A stretch of DNA of 50,166 bases from Christensenella sp. UBA2853 (GCA_002350845.1 DEFL01000073.1:39486-89651); one strand, 5' to 3'; counted from the stretch's first letter, positions 16,281 through 25,733 are shown. Notes: generated by a model from the sequence alone, not told the origin. Program-made: numbers and translations.

Positions 16281-16310
16281 CCGACTTGTATCAATACAGA
16301 AAGGGAAACT

Positions 16311-16673
16311 ATGGCTTATCAGAGAACGGACCGCCTCGCGGAAGAAATCCAGCGTGAAGTGGATGACATCATCCGTCACGAACTGAACGATCCGCGCATT
16401 GACGGCACATATTCCATTACACGGGTTGAGGTCACGCGCGACCTGCGCTACGCCAAGGTGTTTGTCAGCATCCTTGAGGATGAGAAGCGCGCGCCGCTGA
16501 TGGAGGCACTCGACTCGGCGAAGGGCTATATCCGGAGGACCCTGGGCAAGAACATGCGCCTGAGGTATACCCCCGAAGTCCTGTTTGTCTCAGACCAGAA
16601 TATTGCCTACGGCGTGCATATCGCCCAGGTGCTTTCTGAAGTCACGAAGGGAGAAAACCATGACGAGCCGTGA
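16311..16673 (+). CDS. rbfA: 30S ribosome-binding factor RbfA
   Basis: 120 aa starting MAYQRTDRLAEEIQREVDDIIR, with the KH-type fold motifs LNDPRI, ITRVEVTRDLRYAKVFVS and MRLRYTPEVLFVSD. RbfA acts in late 30S maturation and cold adaptation. The order infB-rbfA-nrnA-truB-ribF is the classical one. The 3' end overlaps the next gene by 14 bases. Confidence 0.95.
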   Translation: MAYQRTDRLAEEIQREVDDIIRHELNDPRIDGTYSITRVEVTRDLRYAKVFVSILEDEKRAPLMEALDSAKGYIRRTLGKNMRLRYTPEVLFVSDQNIAYGVHIAQVLSEVTKGENHDEP

Positions 16674-17667
16674 AGGCCTGATGGCCATTGCTGAGGAGCT
16701 GAAAGCGGCCCGGCGCGTGGCAATCGCTGCCCACCTGAATCCGGACGGCGACTGCATCGGTTCCGCGCTGGCCATGCGGCTGATCCTCCGGAAGCTCGGG
16801 AAGGAAGCGGATGTGTTTGACCGGGACAAAGTGCCGGACAACCTGATGTTTCTCGCCGGCGCGGATACGGTCAGGCCGCTTGGCGATGCCGAAGGTGCCT
16901 ACGATGCGCTTCTGTGCGTGGACTGCGCGGAGCTTTCCAGGATCGTCAGCTTTGCCGTGCCCGGACAGAAAGAGCAGCTCGACCGCCTGATGGGGCTGTG
17001 TGCAAGGGTTTTGCAGATTGACCATCATCCGACCAACCCGCTCTACGGGGATGTCCAGGCGGTGGACGGGTCTGCGGCCGCGACCTGCGTGCTGATCCAT
17101 GACCTCATGGGCATGCTGGGCGTGGAAGCGGACCGGGAGATCGCGGAGTGCCTCTACACCGGGATTTCCACCGACACCGGCAACTTTCTCCAGGACAACA
17201 CCAACGAGGATGCCCTGCGTGTGGTGGCGGCCATTCAGCATACCGGTTTCAGTCAGGCCGAGCTCGGCCGCAGGCTGTTTGCCGAGCGCCGGCCGGAACA
17301 GGTCGCGCTGATCACCAGGGCGCTGCAGACGCTGCGGTATGACGCGCGCGGTGCGGTCACCTGCATGATGCTGACGCGTTCAGACTTTGAGGAGACCGGC
17401 GCGCTCAGCGAGGATGCTGACACGATTGTGAATTTCGGGCGCGATATCCGCGGCGTGCACATGGCCATGCTGGCCAGGGAGACGGAGGACGGCGTCAAGA
17501 TGAGCCTCCGGTCGATCGCGCCGTATCAGGTCAACGGCGTCGCGAAAGCCTTCGGCGGCGGCGGCCATGAGCAGGCGAGCGGGTGCACCGTGCGCGGCAT
17601 GAGCCTGAAGGACGCAGCCGATGCAGTCTTTCTCGCTCTGCAGAAAGCCCTCGAAGAACAGACATAA
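16660..17667 (+). CDS. nrnA: DHH/DHHA1 phosphoesterase (NrnA-type nanoRNase)
   Basis: 335 aa from ATG 16660 after GGGAG; an earlier frame start inside rbfA is rejected. DHH motifs: HLNPDGDCIGSA, VDCAEL, QIDHHPTN and a later TGISTDTGNF; the DHHA1 domain ends with FGGGGHEQASGC. NrnA enzymes degrade short RNA oligonucleotides and pAp using Mn2+. Overlap with rbfA points to coupled translation. Confidence 0.93.
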   Translation: MTSREGLMAIAEELKAARRVAIAAHLNPDGDCIGSALAMRLILRKLGKEADVFDRDKVPDNLMFLAGADTVRPLGDAEGAYDALLCVDCAELSRIVSFAVPGQKEQLDRLMGLCARVLQIDHHPTNPLYGDVQAVDGSAAATCVLIHDLMGMLGVEADREIAECLYTGISTDTGNFLQDNTNEDALRVVAAIQHTGFSQAELGRRLFAERRPEQVALITRALQTLRYDARGAVTCMMLTRSDFEETGALSEDADTIVNFGRDIRGVHMAMLARETEDGVKMSLRSIAPYQVNGVAKAFGGGGHEQASGCTVRGMSLKDAADAVFLALQKALEEQT

Positions 17668-17700
17668 GGCATGCGGCCCCTGGCTGCATGAGAGAAACGT

Positions 17701-18582
17701 ATGAATGGATTTATCAATGTCCTCAAGCCGCCGGGCATGTCGTCCGCGGCGGTCGTCTCGTTTGTCAAGCGCATGGCGAACGAAAAGCATGTGGGGCATG
17801 CGGGGACACTGGACCCCGAAGCCGCGGGTGTGCTGCCGGTCATGATCGGGAGGGCAACACGGCTTTTCGATTATCTGGTGGACAAGGAAAAGAGCTATGT
17901 GGCCGAGTGCGCGTTCGGCGCATCGACAGACACGCAGGATGCCCAGGGAACAGTCCTGGAGACAGGCGACGCGTATCCGACGATGGACGCGGTCAGGGAA
18001 GCCTGCCGCAAGCTGACCGGGGACATCTCCCAGACGCCGAGCATGTACAGCGCGATCAAGGTGGACGGAAAACCGCTCTATGCGCGTGCGCGCAGGGGAG
18101 AAACCGTGGATGTTCCGCAGCGCACCGTGCATATCGAGGAGATCCGGATCCTGGGCGAAATGCCGGACCATGGGGTGCTGCTGCAGGTGGACTGCGGAAG
18201 GGGCACCTATATCCGCTCAGTCTGTGACGATCTCGGACGCCTGACCGGGTGTCCTGCGCACATGCGGTTTCTGCTCAGAGCGCGCTCGGGTGTCTTCACG
18301 CTGGACAATGCGATGACACTCGAAGAAATCCGCGCCGCCTCGGAGCAGGGGACGCTCGCAGAGCGCCTGCTGCCCCTGGACCTGCCCCTCGGGCATCTCC
18401 CGGTCATTGATCTGCCGCAGCGCATGCGCAAACCTGCGCTCAACGGCGCGCGCTTTGCCGCCCCGGAGGAGATCCGGGAAGGGGAGAATGTGCGCACTTA
18501 TCTTGACGGCACATTCCTGGGCATCACGGCCCGGGAGGGCAGTGAAATGGCCTGGAAGGTTCTGATTCTGCCCGGGTCGTGA
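17701..18582 (+). CDS. truB: tRNA pseudouridine-55 synthase TruB
   Basis: 293 aa. GFINVLKPPGMSS opens the protein and GHAGTLDPEAAGVLPV holds the catalytic aspartate; later motifs are KSYVAECAFGASTDTQDAQG, YSAIKVDGKPLYARAR and CGRGTYIRSVCDDLG. TruB makes the universal pseudouridine in the T-loop of tRNA. A C-terminal PUA-like segment is present. There is a 33-base gap to nrnA. Confidence 0.96.
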   Translation: MNGFINVLKPPGMSSAAVVSFVKRMANEKHVGHAGTLDPEAAGVLPVMIGRATRLFDYLVDKEKSYVAECAFGASTDTQDAQGTVLETGDAYPTMDAVREACRKLTGDISQTPSMYSAIKVDGKPLYARARRGETVDVPQRTVHIEEIRILGEMPDHGVLLQVDCGRGTYIRSVCDDLGRLTGCPAHMRFLLRARSGVFTLDNAMTLEEIRAASEQGTLAERLLPLDLPLGHLPVIDLPQRMRKPALNGARFAAPEEIREGENVRTYLDGTFLGITAREGSEMAWKVLILPGS

Positions 18583-18613
18583 GAATACCAACCAGAAAAG
18601 AAGGGAAACAGCT

Positions 18614-19537
18614 GTGGAAGTGAGGATGAATCCCTCCGCAATCGGCCCGTGCGTGCTCGTGCTGGGCATGTTTGACGGTGTGCACAGAGGGCATCAGGAA
18701 CTGCTGATGCAGGGCGGGGAACGCGCTGAGGCGCTGCATGTCCCCCTGGTGGTTTCCACCTTTGAACCGCATCCCATGGAAGTGCTCTTCCCGGAGAAGG
18801 CACCCAAACGCCTGACGACGCTCTCTGAGCGCGCAGAGCTCATGCGCGGCTACGGGGTGGATGCGCTGTGCGTGGAATCCTTCACGCGGGAGCTTGCGGA
18901 TACCCGGCCTGCGGACTTCCTCGCGGGCATGGTGAAGACCTATCAGCCGCTGTGCGTGGTGTGCGGATACAACTATACCTTTGGCGCAAAAGGCGCAGGC
19001 AAACCGGAAGACATGAAAGCCTACGGCCTGGAGCACGGCTTTGAGACCCTGGTGGTGCCGCCGGTGGAGATCGCCGGGGAGGCGGTTTCCTCCACGCGCA
19101 TCCGAAAGGAGCTCGAGGCAGGCAACCTCCGCATGGCCAGCCGCCTGCTCGGGCACGCTTATACGCTGGAAGGCGTGGTCGAGGACGGAAAGCATCTCGG
19201 CCGCACGATCGAGTTCCCGACAGCGAATGTGGGCTATGATCCGGTCAAAGTGCTCCCGCGCTACGGTGTATATATCGGATACCTTCGCCCGGAGGGCGAG
19301 AAGGCCACGCCGAGCATCATCAATATCGGCCTGCATCCAACCCTGCCCGACGGCACGGTGACGGTGGAAGCGCATATGCTCGAGGAAAATGAGAACCTGT
19401 ACGGCAGAAAGGCCGAGGTGCTGCTCATGGATTTCCTCCGGCCGGAAACGCGCTTTGACTCGAAGGAAGCGCTGACTGCGCAGATCGCGAAAGACCGGGA
19501 AGCGGCGCTTGCCTGGTTTGCGGCGCATGCCCGGTGA
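18614..19537 (+). CDS. ribF: Bifunctional riboflavin kinase/FMN adenylyltransferase RibF
   Basis: 307 aa from a GTG at 18614 after AAGGG. The N-terminal FAD synthetase domain has LGMFDGVHRGHQELL, FEPHPMEV, CGYNYTFGAKGAG and SSTRIRKEL; the C-terminal riboflavin kinase domain has GRTIEFPTANV, YGVYIGYLR and INIGLHPTL. It converts riboflavin to FMN and FAD. The leading segment lacks the usual 15 or so residues before the nucleotide-binding strand, so it is slightly short at the N-terminus. Confidence 0.95.
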   Translation: MEVRMNPSAIGPCVLVLGMFDGVHRGHQELLMQGGERAEALHVPLVVSTFEPHPMEVLFPEKAPKRLTTLSERAELMRGYGVDALCVESFTRELADTRPADFLAGMVKTYQPLCVVCGYNYTFGAKGAGKPEDMKAYGLEHGFETLVVPPVEIAGEAVSSTRIRKELEAGNLRMASRLLGHAYTLEGVVEDGKHLGRTIEFPTANVGYDPVKVLPRYGVYIGYLRPEGEKATPSIINIGLHPTLPDGTVTVEAHMLEENENLYGRKAEVLLMDFLRPETRFDSKEALTAQIAKDREAALAWFAAHAR

Positions 19538-19562
19538 TAAGACTCCAGAAAGGGGGGCGCAC

Positions 19563-20297
19563 ATGCGGCCTCACCATTGTGAACTGTGCCATATTGACCT
19601 GAAGCATGTCTCCGTCAGCCGCGGCGGACAGGAAGTGCTTCAGGATGTCAGCATGCATATTCACTGCTCGCAGCTGACCGTGCTCATCGGTCAGAACGGT
19701 GCGGGCAAAACCACCCTGATCCGGGCACTGCTCGGGGAGATTCCGTATACAGGCAGCATCCGGCATCAGGACGGAAAGGGAAAGCCTGTCGGGCACCTGC
19801 GCATCGGGTACGTGCCCCAGCACCTGGCGTTTGATCAGGATATGCCGGTCACCGTCCAGGATTTCATGGCGGCGGCCTTTACCCGGCGTCCGGTCTGGAC
19901 CGGCGTGAGCCGCAAAGTCCGCGCGGAGATCCTGGAAGCGCTGAAGGTCGTGCATGCGCCGGAAGTCATTGACCGGCCCCTGGGCAGATGCTCGGGCGGC
20001 GAACTCCAGCGCGTGCTGCTCGCCCTGGCCCTCAGGCCATCACCGGACCTGCTGGTCCTGGACGAACCGGTCTCGGGGATTGACCAGAACGGGCTGAAAA
20101 TGTTCCTGGATACCGTCAATGAACTGCGGACCGGGCGGCATATCGCGATTCTTCTGGTCAGCCATGACCTGCGCTTTGTGCGGGAGTATGCGGACCATGT
20201 GGTCCTTCTGGATAAGACAGTGCTCATCCAGGGCGCACCGGACCCGGTGTTTGAGTCCGAGGCCTTTGCGCGTGTGTTTGGAACGGGGGTGGAATGA
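19563..20297 (+). CDS. znuC: ABC transporter ATPase, zinc/manganese type
   Basis: 244 aa from ATG 19563 after AAAGGGGGG. Walker A GQNGAGKTT, signature CSGGELQRV, Walker B LLVLDEPVSGID and H-loop LVSHDLRFV are all present. The family (ZnuC/AdcC/MntB) is inferred from the YVPQHLAFDQDMPVTV stretch and from the downstream permease of the metal family. The gene follows ribF by 25 bases with no terminator, so it may ride on the housekeeping operon. The metal is unproven. Confidence 0.8.
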   Translation: MRPHHCELCHIDLKHVSVSRGGQEVLQDVSMHIHCSQLTVLIGQNGAGKTTLIRALLGEIPYTGSIRHQDGKGKPVGHLRIGYVPQHLAFDQDMPVTVQDFMAAAFTRRPVWTGVSRKVRAEILEALKVVHAPEVIDRPLGRCSGGELQRVLLALALRPSPDLLVLDEPVSGIDQNGLKMFLDTVNELRTGRHIAILLVSHDLRFVREYADHVVLLDKTVLIQGAPDPVFESEAFARVFGTGVE

Positions 20298-20298
20298 G

Positions 20299-21141
20299 AT
20301 GGAAGGAATTTACAGCCTGATGGATGTGCTCCTGCCGTTTCCGTCCCTGCAGTTCTCCTTCATGAAGAATGCATTCCTCGCGATCCTGCTGCTCACGCCG
20401 CTGCTGGGCCTCCTTGGCACCATGGCGGTCAACCAGCAGATGGCGTTTTTCTCGGACGCGCTCGGGCACAGCGCACTGACCGGCATTGGCCTGGGCATGA
20501 TCCTGGGCGTCGGGAACGACCTGGTGAGCATGCTGGTGTTCGGCGTGATCTGGGCGGTGCTCATCGGCCTGATCAAGCATACCGGGTCGGCGTCGGCAGA
20601 CACGGTGATTTCCGTTTTTTCCTCGACCTCGGTCGCGGCAGGTCTTCTGATCCTCTCGCGCGGGGGCGGGTTTGCGAAGTATTCGTCCCTGCTCATCGGC
20701 GATATCCTCGCCGTCACGCCGCAGGACATCCTTTACCTGCTGCTGGCCCTGATCGCGGGCACGGTGCTGTGGATGCTGCTCTATAACGGCCTTCTTCTGA
20801 CGAGCATCAATGCGTCGCTCGCCCACAGCCGGAGCATTCCCACACGCCTCTATGAGATCGCTTTTTCCATCCTGGTTGCGGTGGCTGTCATGCTGGCCAT
20901 CCGCTGGGTGGGTGTGATGCTGATCAATGCCCTGCTGATTCTGCCGGCGGCGAGCGCGCGCAATCTTTCCAGGAATGCGCGCCAGCATGCCGTTCTTTCC
21001 GTGCTCTTTGCGCTGGTCAGCGGCATGGCGGGGCTGTTCAGCTCCTATGCCTGGAACACTTCGGCCGGTGCCGCGATCATCCTGTATGCAGCCATGATCT
21101 ATGCTGTCAGCCTGCTGCTGCGGCGTAAGGTGAGAGGCTGA
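20299..21141 (+). CDS. znuB: ABC transporter permease, zinc/manganese type
   Basis: 280 aa; the ATG lies 1 base after the stop of the ATPase (TGAGATG), with GGGGGTGGA as RBS. About eight hydrophobic helices. Family features are FMKNAFLAILLLTPLLGLLGTMAVNQQMAFFSDALGHSALTGIGLG near the start and MLINALLILPAASARNLSR later. No substrate-binding lipoprotein gene is adjacent, so the extracytoplasmic receptor must be encoded elsewhere or is missing. Confidence 0.85.
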   Translation: MEGIYSLMDVLLPFPSLQFSFMKNAFLAILLLTPLLGLLGTMAVNQQMAFFSDALGHSALTGIGLGMILGVGNDLVSMLVFGVIWAVLIGLIKHTGSASADTVISVFSSTSVAAGLLILSRGGGFAKYSSLLIGDILAVTPQDILYLLLALIAGTVLWMLLYNGLLLTSINASLAHSRSIPTRLYEIAFSILVAVAVMLAIRWVGVMLINALLILPAASARNLSRNARQHAVLSVLFALVSGMAGLFSSYAWNTSAGAAIILYAAMIYAVSLLLRRKVRG

Positions 21142-21170
21142 GGGGCAGGCGGCCGAAAGGGAGGGAAGCA

Positions 21171-22631
21171 ATGGAACGTCTTTTGATGCTCATGCACGCG
21201 CCGTCCTTTTCCCGTGTGCGGGAGACGATCGCCGAAGCTGTTCGGACGGCAAGCGTTCCTTCGAGACTCACCATGGGCCTGCTTCTGGATGAAGCACCCG
21301 GTGAGGAAGACCTGGAAACCATGCAGAAGATCCGGGGACTCATGGTGCTCACGGCCCCGGGCGGGATCTGGGAGGCGGTGCACCGCTTCTGGCAGGGGGA
21401 GGCCTATGTGCTGATCCTGTCGCCGGACGCCGTGTTTTCGCCCTCATGGGACCGGGAACTGCAGATGATGCAGCAGAAATCAGGCGAGCGCAGCGTGCTC
21501 ACGGGGATTCTCCCGTGGCCGGGCGATCCGGTGGACGCGGTGTATGCCGTGGCCGGGGAACGGCTTGAGGGCCATACGCTGTATTTCCGGCAGGGCGTGC
21601 CCCTGCGGTATGCGGCGGCCTCACATCTGTCCGCCTTTATCAACCCGGGCTTTGCCTTTGGTCCTGCGCCGTTTTTCCTCAGGATGGACCCTGCGAAGGG
21701 ACCGGTGTTCCTGCAGGCGTTTGAGGAGCGATGGGTGCTGCAGACCATGTATCAGCCGGTGCTGCACATGAAGCAGGCAGCGGAGATCGGGAGCGCCGTG
21801 CTTCCGGAAGGGGAGAGCACGGAGCGCTTTGCGAAGCATTTCGGCATGGACCTGAAAGCCGGTCTGCTTTCGCCTGAAATCCGGGAGGGCATTTTTACCC
21901 CGGACCTGCAGGTGAATATGACCATTCCGCTCTCCGTCAAGATTCAGGAGGGCATCCGCCAGAGCACGATCGGGCGCGGCGGCCCGGATCCCCTGTGCGT
22001 GACGGCGTTTCTCCCTCAGGACGAAACCGCGATGCCGGATGAACAGGAGATCGCGCATTTCCGCCGTCTGAGTGCCATAGAGAATCTGTCGCTTCTGTGC
22101 TTTGCAAGGCCGGGAGCGATCCGGAAGATTCTTTTCTCGCATCCGAACACCCTGGAATACAAACCCAAGTACAGCCTGGACCTGGAAGGGACCGGTGAGG
22201 AAGACCGCAGGCGGTATGAAGTCCTGAACCGCTTCTTCCTGCTCGCCGCGGGAAGGGAAAAATCCGAAGGGCACAGCCACTATATCTGGATGGATTTTGA
22301 CTACCTCGGGTATCCGGTGTATGAAGGGACAGCCCTCAACTGGGCCAGCATCTGCACGGACCGGGTCTGCATCGGGCGCTTCAGGGAAAAGCCTGATTTC
22401 AGCATGATCTCTGTGCCGGAATTCCTGCTCAATGATGTGCTCAGGGAAGTGCATGCGGCCTGCGAGGCGGAAATGGTGCGCTCGGGACACCTGCCGGAGA
22501 TGGAGGATGTCCTGAAGGAACTTTTGGAGAAAAACCCGGCGATGTTTGATCTCGTCGATCTCCCCGGTCTCCGAGACCTCTTTTCCCTGACCATGGCCTC
22601 CTGGGGTGAAGGATGGGGACGGCGGGACTGA
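21171..22631 (+). CDS. Unrecognised 486 aa protein, possibly glycosyltransferase-like
   Basis: No family recognised with confidence. It starts 29 bases after znuB with GGGAGG as RBS. No signal peptide or membrane helix. The first ~130 residues look like a GT-A-type alpha/beta fold: SVPSRLTMGLLLDE, then YVLILSPDAVFSPSWDRELQ, reminiscent of GlcNAc-transferase-like proteins. Residues about 365-425 have HYIWMDFDYLGYPVYEGTAL and TDRVCIGRF, which recall the HtrL/YibB type. No clear DxD metal motif is seen. The C-terminus is helical and acidic. A terminator follows at 22675. Confidence 0.6.
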   Translation: MERLLMLMHAPSFSRVRETIAEAVRTASVPSRLTMGLLLDEAPGEEDLETMQKIRGLMVLTAPGGIWEAVHRFWQGEAYVLILSPDAVFSPSWDRELQMMQQKSGERSVLTGILPWPGDPVDAVYAVAGERLEGHTLYFRQGVPLRYAAASHLSAFINPGFAFGPAPFFLRMDPAKGPVFLQAFEERWVLQTMYQPVLHMKQAAEIGSAVLPEGESTERFAKHFGMDLKAGLLSPEIREGIFTPDLQVNMTIPLSVKIQEGIRQSTIGRGGPDPLCVTAFLPQDETAMPDEQEIAHFRRLSAIENLSLLCFARPGAIRKILFSHPNTLEYKPKYSLDLEGTGEEDRRRYEVLNRFFLLAAGREKSEGHSHYIWMDFDYLGYPVYEGTALNWASICTDRVCIGRFREKPDFSMISVPEFLLNDVLREVHAACEAEMVRSGHLPEMEDVLKELLEKNPAMFDLVDLPGLRDLFSLTMASWGEGWGRRD

Positions 22632-22674
22632 ACCCTCTGATCATCAGTCAAAACAGAAAAAGACAAGTCTTGAC

Positions 22675-22727
22675 AAGCCTGAAAACGGGACGGCCCATGC
22701 CTTCCGCCGCGTTTTCCAGGCTTTTTT
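22675..22727 (+). terminator. Terminator of the ribF-znuCB-unknown transcript
   Basis: AAGCCT-G-AAAACG at 22675-22687 pairs with CGTTTTCCAGGCTT ending at 22723, with a GC-rich inner arm, followed by T runs. It separates this operon from the nrdD promoter. Confidence 0.7.
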
Positions 22728-22788
22728 CATACGGCAAGATAGAGTATATCCTCTTTCCTGAGGACACAAGATCTTGAGAAATACGGGC

Positions 22789-22817
22789 TTGACGCTGATC
22801 CTGGATTGCGCTATAAT
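22789..22817 (+). promoter_or_regulatory. Sigma-A promoter of nrdDG
   Basis: TTGACG (22789-22794), 17-base spacer, perfect TATAAT (22812-22817), 104 bases before nrdD. I looked for an NrdR box (ACACTATATATAGTGT-like) and saw none; the GC-rich leader GCGCGGTCGGCGGCGGG may fold. Confidence 0.85.
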
Positions 22818-22920
22818 CCCGCTTGCTCGCCTGCCAAAGACCCCCTTTGCGCGGTCGGCGGCGGGACAACAATGAAATAACAGCGGCACAGCCGTCTGAG
22901 ACCACAGGGAGGATATCAGC

Positions 22921-25098
22921 GTGAGAGTGATCAAGCGCAACGGCGCTGAAGTTGATTTTCATGCGCACAAAATTGAGCAGGCCATTCACAAGGCCAGCCT
23001 GAACGCACCGGAACAGGTTCGTCTGACGGCCGAGGAGGAGCATGCATGCACGCAGCAGGTCGAGGAAAAGTGCGCAGCGCTCGACCGCGCGGTTTCCGTG
23101 GAAGAGATCCAGGATATGGTGGAATACGAGCTCATGGCCCGGGGACACTATGACGTGGCCCGCCTCTATGTCCGCTACCGTTTTCAGCGTTCCCTGGTCC
23201 GCAAGGCCAACACCACCGATGACCGCATTCTCTCCCTGATTGAATGCAACAATGAAGAGGTCATTCAGGAGAACGCGAACAAGAACCCGATTGTCAACTC
23301 TGTGCAGAGAGACTACATGGCCGGTGAAGTCAGCCGCGACCTGACCGCACGCCTGCTCCTGCCCAAGGAGATTGTGGACGCCGACCGCGCGGGCATCATC
23401 CACTTTCACGACTCGGATTACTATGCGCAGCACATGCACAACTGCGATCTGGTGAACCTCGAGGACATGCTGCAGAACGGCACCGTCATCTCCGGCACCC
23501 TGATTGAAAAGCCGCATTCCTTCTCCACGGCCTGCAATATTGCCACGCAGATCATTGCGCAGGTCGCGTCCAACCAGTACGGCGGACAGTCCATTTCCCT
23601 GACGCACCTGGCACCGTTTGTCCAGGTCTCCCGTGAAAAGATCCGCAGGGAAGTGGAGGAGGAGATCGCTCTCCTCGGCGGGCATCCGGATGAAGCGCGC
23701 ATTCAGGAAGTGGTGGAAAAGCGCCTGCACAGCGAGATTGAAAAAGGCGTGCAGACCATCCAGTATCAGGTGATCACCCTGATGACCACCAACGGCCAGG
23801 CCCCGTTCCTCACGGTCTTCATGTACCTCAACGAGGCGCGCAATGAGCAGGAAAAGAAGGACCTTGCCCTGATCATTGAGGAAGTGCTCCGCCAGCGCTA
23901 TGAGGGCGTCAAGAATGAGGCGGGCGTATGGATCACGCCGGCCTTCCCGAAACTGATCTATGTCCTGGATGAGGACAATGTGCGCGAAGGCACGCCTTAC
24001 TTCTACCTCACCAAGCTCTCCGCCAAGTGCACGGCCCGGCGCATGGTGCCGGACTATATCTCCGCCAAGGTCATGAAAAAGCTGAAGGTGGATAAGAACG
24101 GGGAAGGTCACGTGTATACCTGCATGGGCTGCCGCTCCTTCCTCACGCCCTATGTCGATCCGGAGACGAACCAGCCGAAGTACTACGGCCGCTTCAACCA
24201 GGGCGTGGTGACGATCAACCTTGTCGATGCAGCGCTCTCCTCGCACGGGGATATGGACAAATTCTGGGAGATCATGGACGATCGCCTGGAGCTCTGCCAC
24301 CGTGCCCTGCGCCTGCGGCATGAGCGCCTGCTGGGCACACTCTCCGATGCCGCTCCGATCCTCTGGCAGTATGGCGCGCTGGCGCGCCTCAAGAAGGGCG
24401 AGAAGATCGACAAACTGCTCTACGGCGGCTATTCGACCATCTCCCTGGGCTATGCCGGACTCTATGAGTGCACAAAGTATATGACCGGGGAAAGCCATAC
24501 CTCCGAAAAGGGTAAGCCCTTTGCCCTGGCGGTCATGAAGTGCCTCAATGCCTATACCGCCAAGTGGCGGGCTGCCGAAAACATTGACTACTCCCTCTAC
24601 GGCACGCCGCTGGAGTCCACGACCTACAAGTTTGCCAAGTGCCTGCAGAAGCGGTTCGGCATCATTGAGGGCGTGACCGACAAGAGCTATATCACCAACT
24701 CCTATCACGTCAATGTGCGCGAGAACATCGACGCCTTCACCAAGCTCCGCTTTGAGAGCGAATTCCAGCAGCTCTCGCCGGGCGGCGCGATCTCCTATGT
24801 CGAGGTCCCCAACATGCAGGACAACATGGAGGCCGTGATCCGTCTGATGCAGTACATCTATGAGAATATCATGTACGCCGAACTCAACACCAAGAGCGAC
24901 TACTGCCAGGTCTGCGGCTATGATGGAGAAATCCAGGTGGTCGAGGAGGACGGCAAGCTCTTCTGGGAGTGCCCGCACTGCCGCAACCGTGACCAGAGCA
25001 AGATGAATGTGGCCCGCCGCACCTGCGGATACATCGGGACACAGTACTGGAATCAGGGACGCACACAGGAAATCCGTGACCGTGTCCTGCATCTGTGA
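22921..25098 (+). CDS. nrdD: Anaerobic (class III) ribonucleoside-triphosphate reductase
   Basis: 725 aa from a GTG at 22921 after GGGAGG. An ATP-cone domain opens the protein (MRVIKRNGAEVDF, to about residue 100). The catalytic barrel contains NPIVNSVQRDYMAGEVSRDL, HFHDSDYY, FSTACNIATQII and the active-site region YTCMGCRS. A C-terminal zinc site (CQVCG...CPHC) precedes the glycyl radical loop RTCGYIGTQYWNQGR, with the radical glycine at about residue 703. The enzyme makes dNTPs without oxygen and is inactivated by air, so the host is at least facultatively anaerobic. nrdG follows by 7 bases. Confidence 0.97.
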   Translation: MRVIKRNGAEVDFHAHKIEQAIHKASLNAPEQVRLTAEEEHACTQQVEEKCAALDRAVSVEEIQDMVEYELMARGHYDVARLYVRYRFQRSLVRKANTTDDRILSLIECNNEEVIQENANKNPIVNSVQRDYMAGEVSRDLTARLLLPKEIVDADRAGIIHFHDSDYYAQHMHNCDLVNLEDMLQNGTVISGTLIEKPHSFSTACNIATQIIAQVASNQYGGQSISLTHLAPFVQVSREKIRREVEEEIALLGGHPDEARIQEVVEKRLHSEIEKGVQTIQYQVITLMTTNGQAPFLTVFMYLNEARNEQEKKDLALIIEEVLRQRYEGVKNEAGVWITPAFPKLIYVLDEDNVREGTPYFYLTKLSAKCTARRMVPDYISAKVMKKLKVDKNGEGHVYTCMGCRSFLTPYVDPETNQPKYYGRFNQGVVTINLVDAALSSHGDMDKFWEIMDDRLELCHRALRLRHERLLGTLSDAAPILWQYGALARLKKGEKIDKLLYGGYSTISLGYAGLYECTKYMTGESHTSEKGKPFALAVMKCLNAYTAKWRAAENIDYSLYGTPLESTTYKFAKCLQKRFGIIEGVTDKSYITNSYHVNVRENIDAFTKLRFESEFQQLSPGGAISYVEVPNMQDNMEAVIRLMQYIYENIMYAELNTKSDYCQVCGYDGEIQVVEEDGKLFWECPHCRNRDQSKMNVARRTCGYIGTQYWNQGRTQEIRDRVLHL

Positions 25099-25105
25099 GG
25101 GCTGT

Positions 25106-25660
25106 ATGCACGTTGCTGCGATCAAAACGTTTGATATTGCCAACGGACCGGGGGTGCGCACGAGCCTGTTCGTGTCGGGCTGCACGCACCACTGTCCCGG
25201 CTGCTTTAACAGTGTGGCCTGGGATTTTGCCTACGGTGAACCCTATACGGAAACGACCGAAGCGCAGATTCTGGATTCCCTGAAGCCCGACTTCATCGAC
25301 GGCCTGTCGCTGCTTGGAGGCGAGCCCATGGAGCCGGAAAACCAGGAGGCCCTGCTCGCGCTGGTGCAGAGGGTCAAAAGGGAACTGCCGGGAAAGACCG
25401 TCTGGTGCTATTCCGGGTATACGCTGGAAGAACTGACGGGGCAGACGCCGTCCAGGGCGAGGGGACCGCACACGGATGCGTTCCTTGCCAGTCTGGATGT
25501 CCTGGTGGACGGGCGGTTTGTGGAGGCCAAGAAGGATATCTCCCTGCGTTTCCGCGGCTCTTCCAATCAGCGAATCCTGGACATGAAAGCGTCGCTCCGG
25601 GAGGGAAAACCTGTTTTGTGGCGGGATGACCCGCTCTTTGAAACGCACCAGATGATTTGA
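25106..25660 (+). CDS. nrdG: Anaerobic ribonucleotide reductase activating protein
   Basis: 184 aa from ATG 25106 (MHVAAIKTFDIANGPG), which follows GTGAGGG; the longer frame is rejected. The radical-SAM cysteine motif is CTHHCPGC. Later motifs are LSLLGGEPMEPEN and VDVLVDGRFVEAKKD. It uses SAM and a 4Fe-4S cluster to install the glycyl radical on NrdD. Confidence 0.96.
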   Translation: MHVAAIKTFDIANGPGVRTSLFVSGCTHHCPGCFNSVAWDFAYGEPYTETTEAQILDSLKPDFIDGLSLLGGEPMEPENQEALLALVQRVKRELPGKTVWCYSGYTLEELTGQTPSRARGPHTDAFLASLDVLVDGRFVEAKKDISLRFRGSSNQRILDMKASLREGKPVLWRDDPLFETHQMI

Positions 25661-25693
25661 ACATGTCTGCACCGCGCTGCCGACAGAGAATCC

Positions 25694-25717
25694 GGGAGCC
25701 GAAAGGCTCCCTTTTTT
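25694..25717 (+). terminator. Terminator of nrdDG
   Basis: GGGAGCC/GGCTCCC with a GAAA tetraloop, followed by six T, just before the next gene's RBS. Confidence 0.9.
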
Positions 25718-25733
25718 GAAGGGAAGGAAGACC

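Noticed and set aside
16265..16310. GTATCAA with TGCC upstream between infB and rbfA
   Set aside because: Spacing is off by one, the TGGAARC block is missing, and TGCC belongs to the infB hairpin; taken as chance.
19509..19562. Longer start for the zinc-type ATPase overlapping ribF
   Set aside because: No RBS; ATG 19563 has AAAGGGGGG and fits family length.
22648..25185. 845 aa open frame opposite nrdD
   Set aside because: Shadow frame; NrdD on the other strand is certain.
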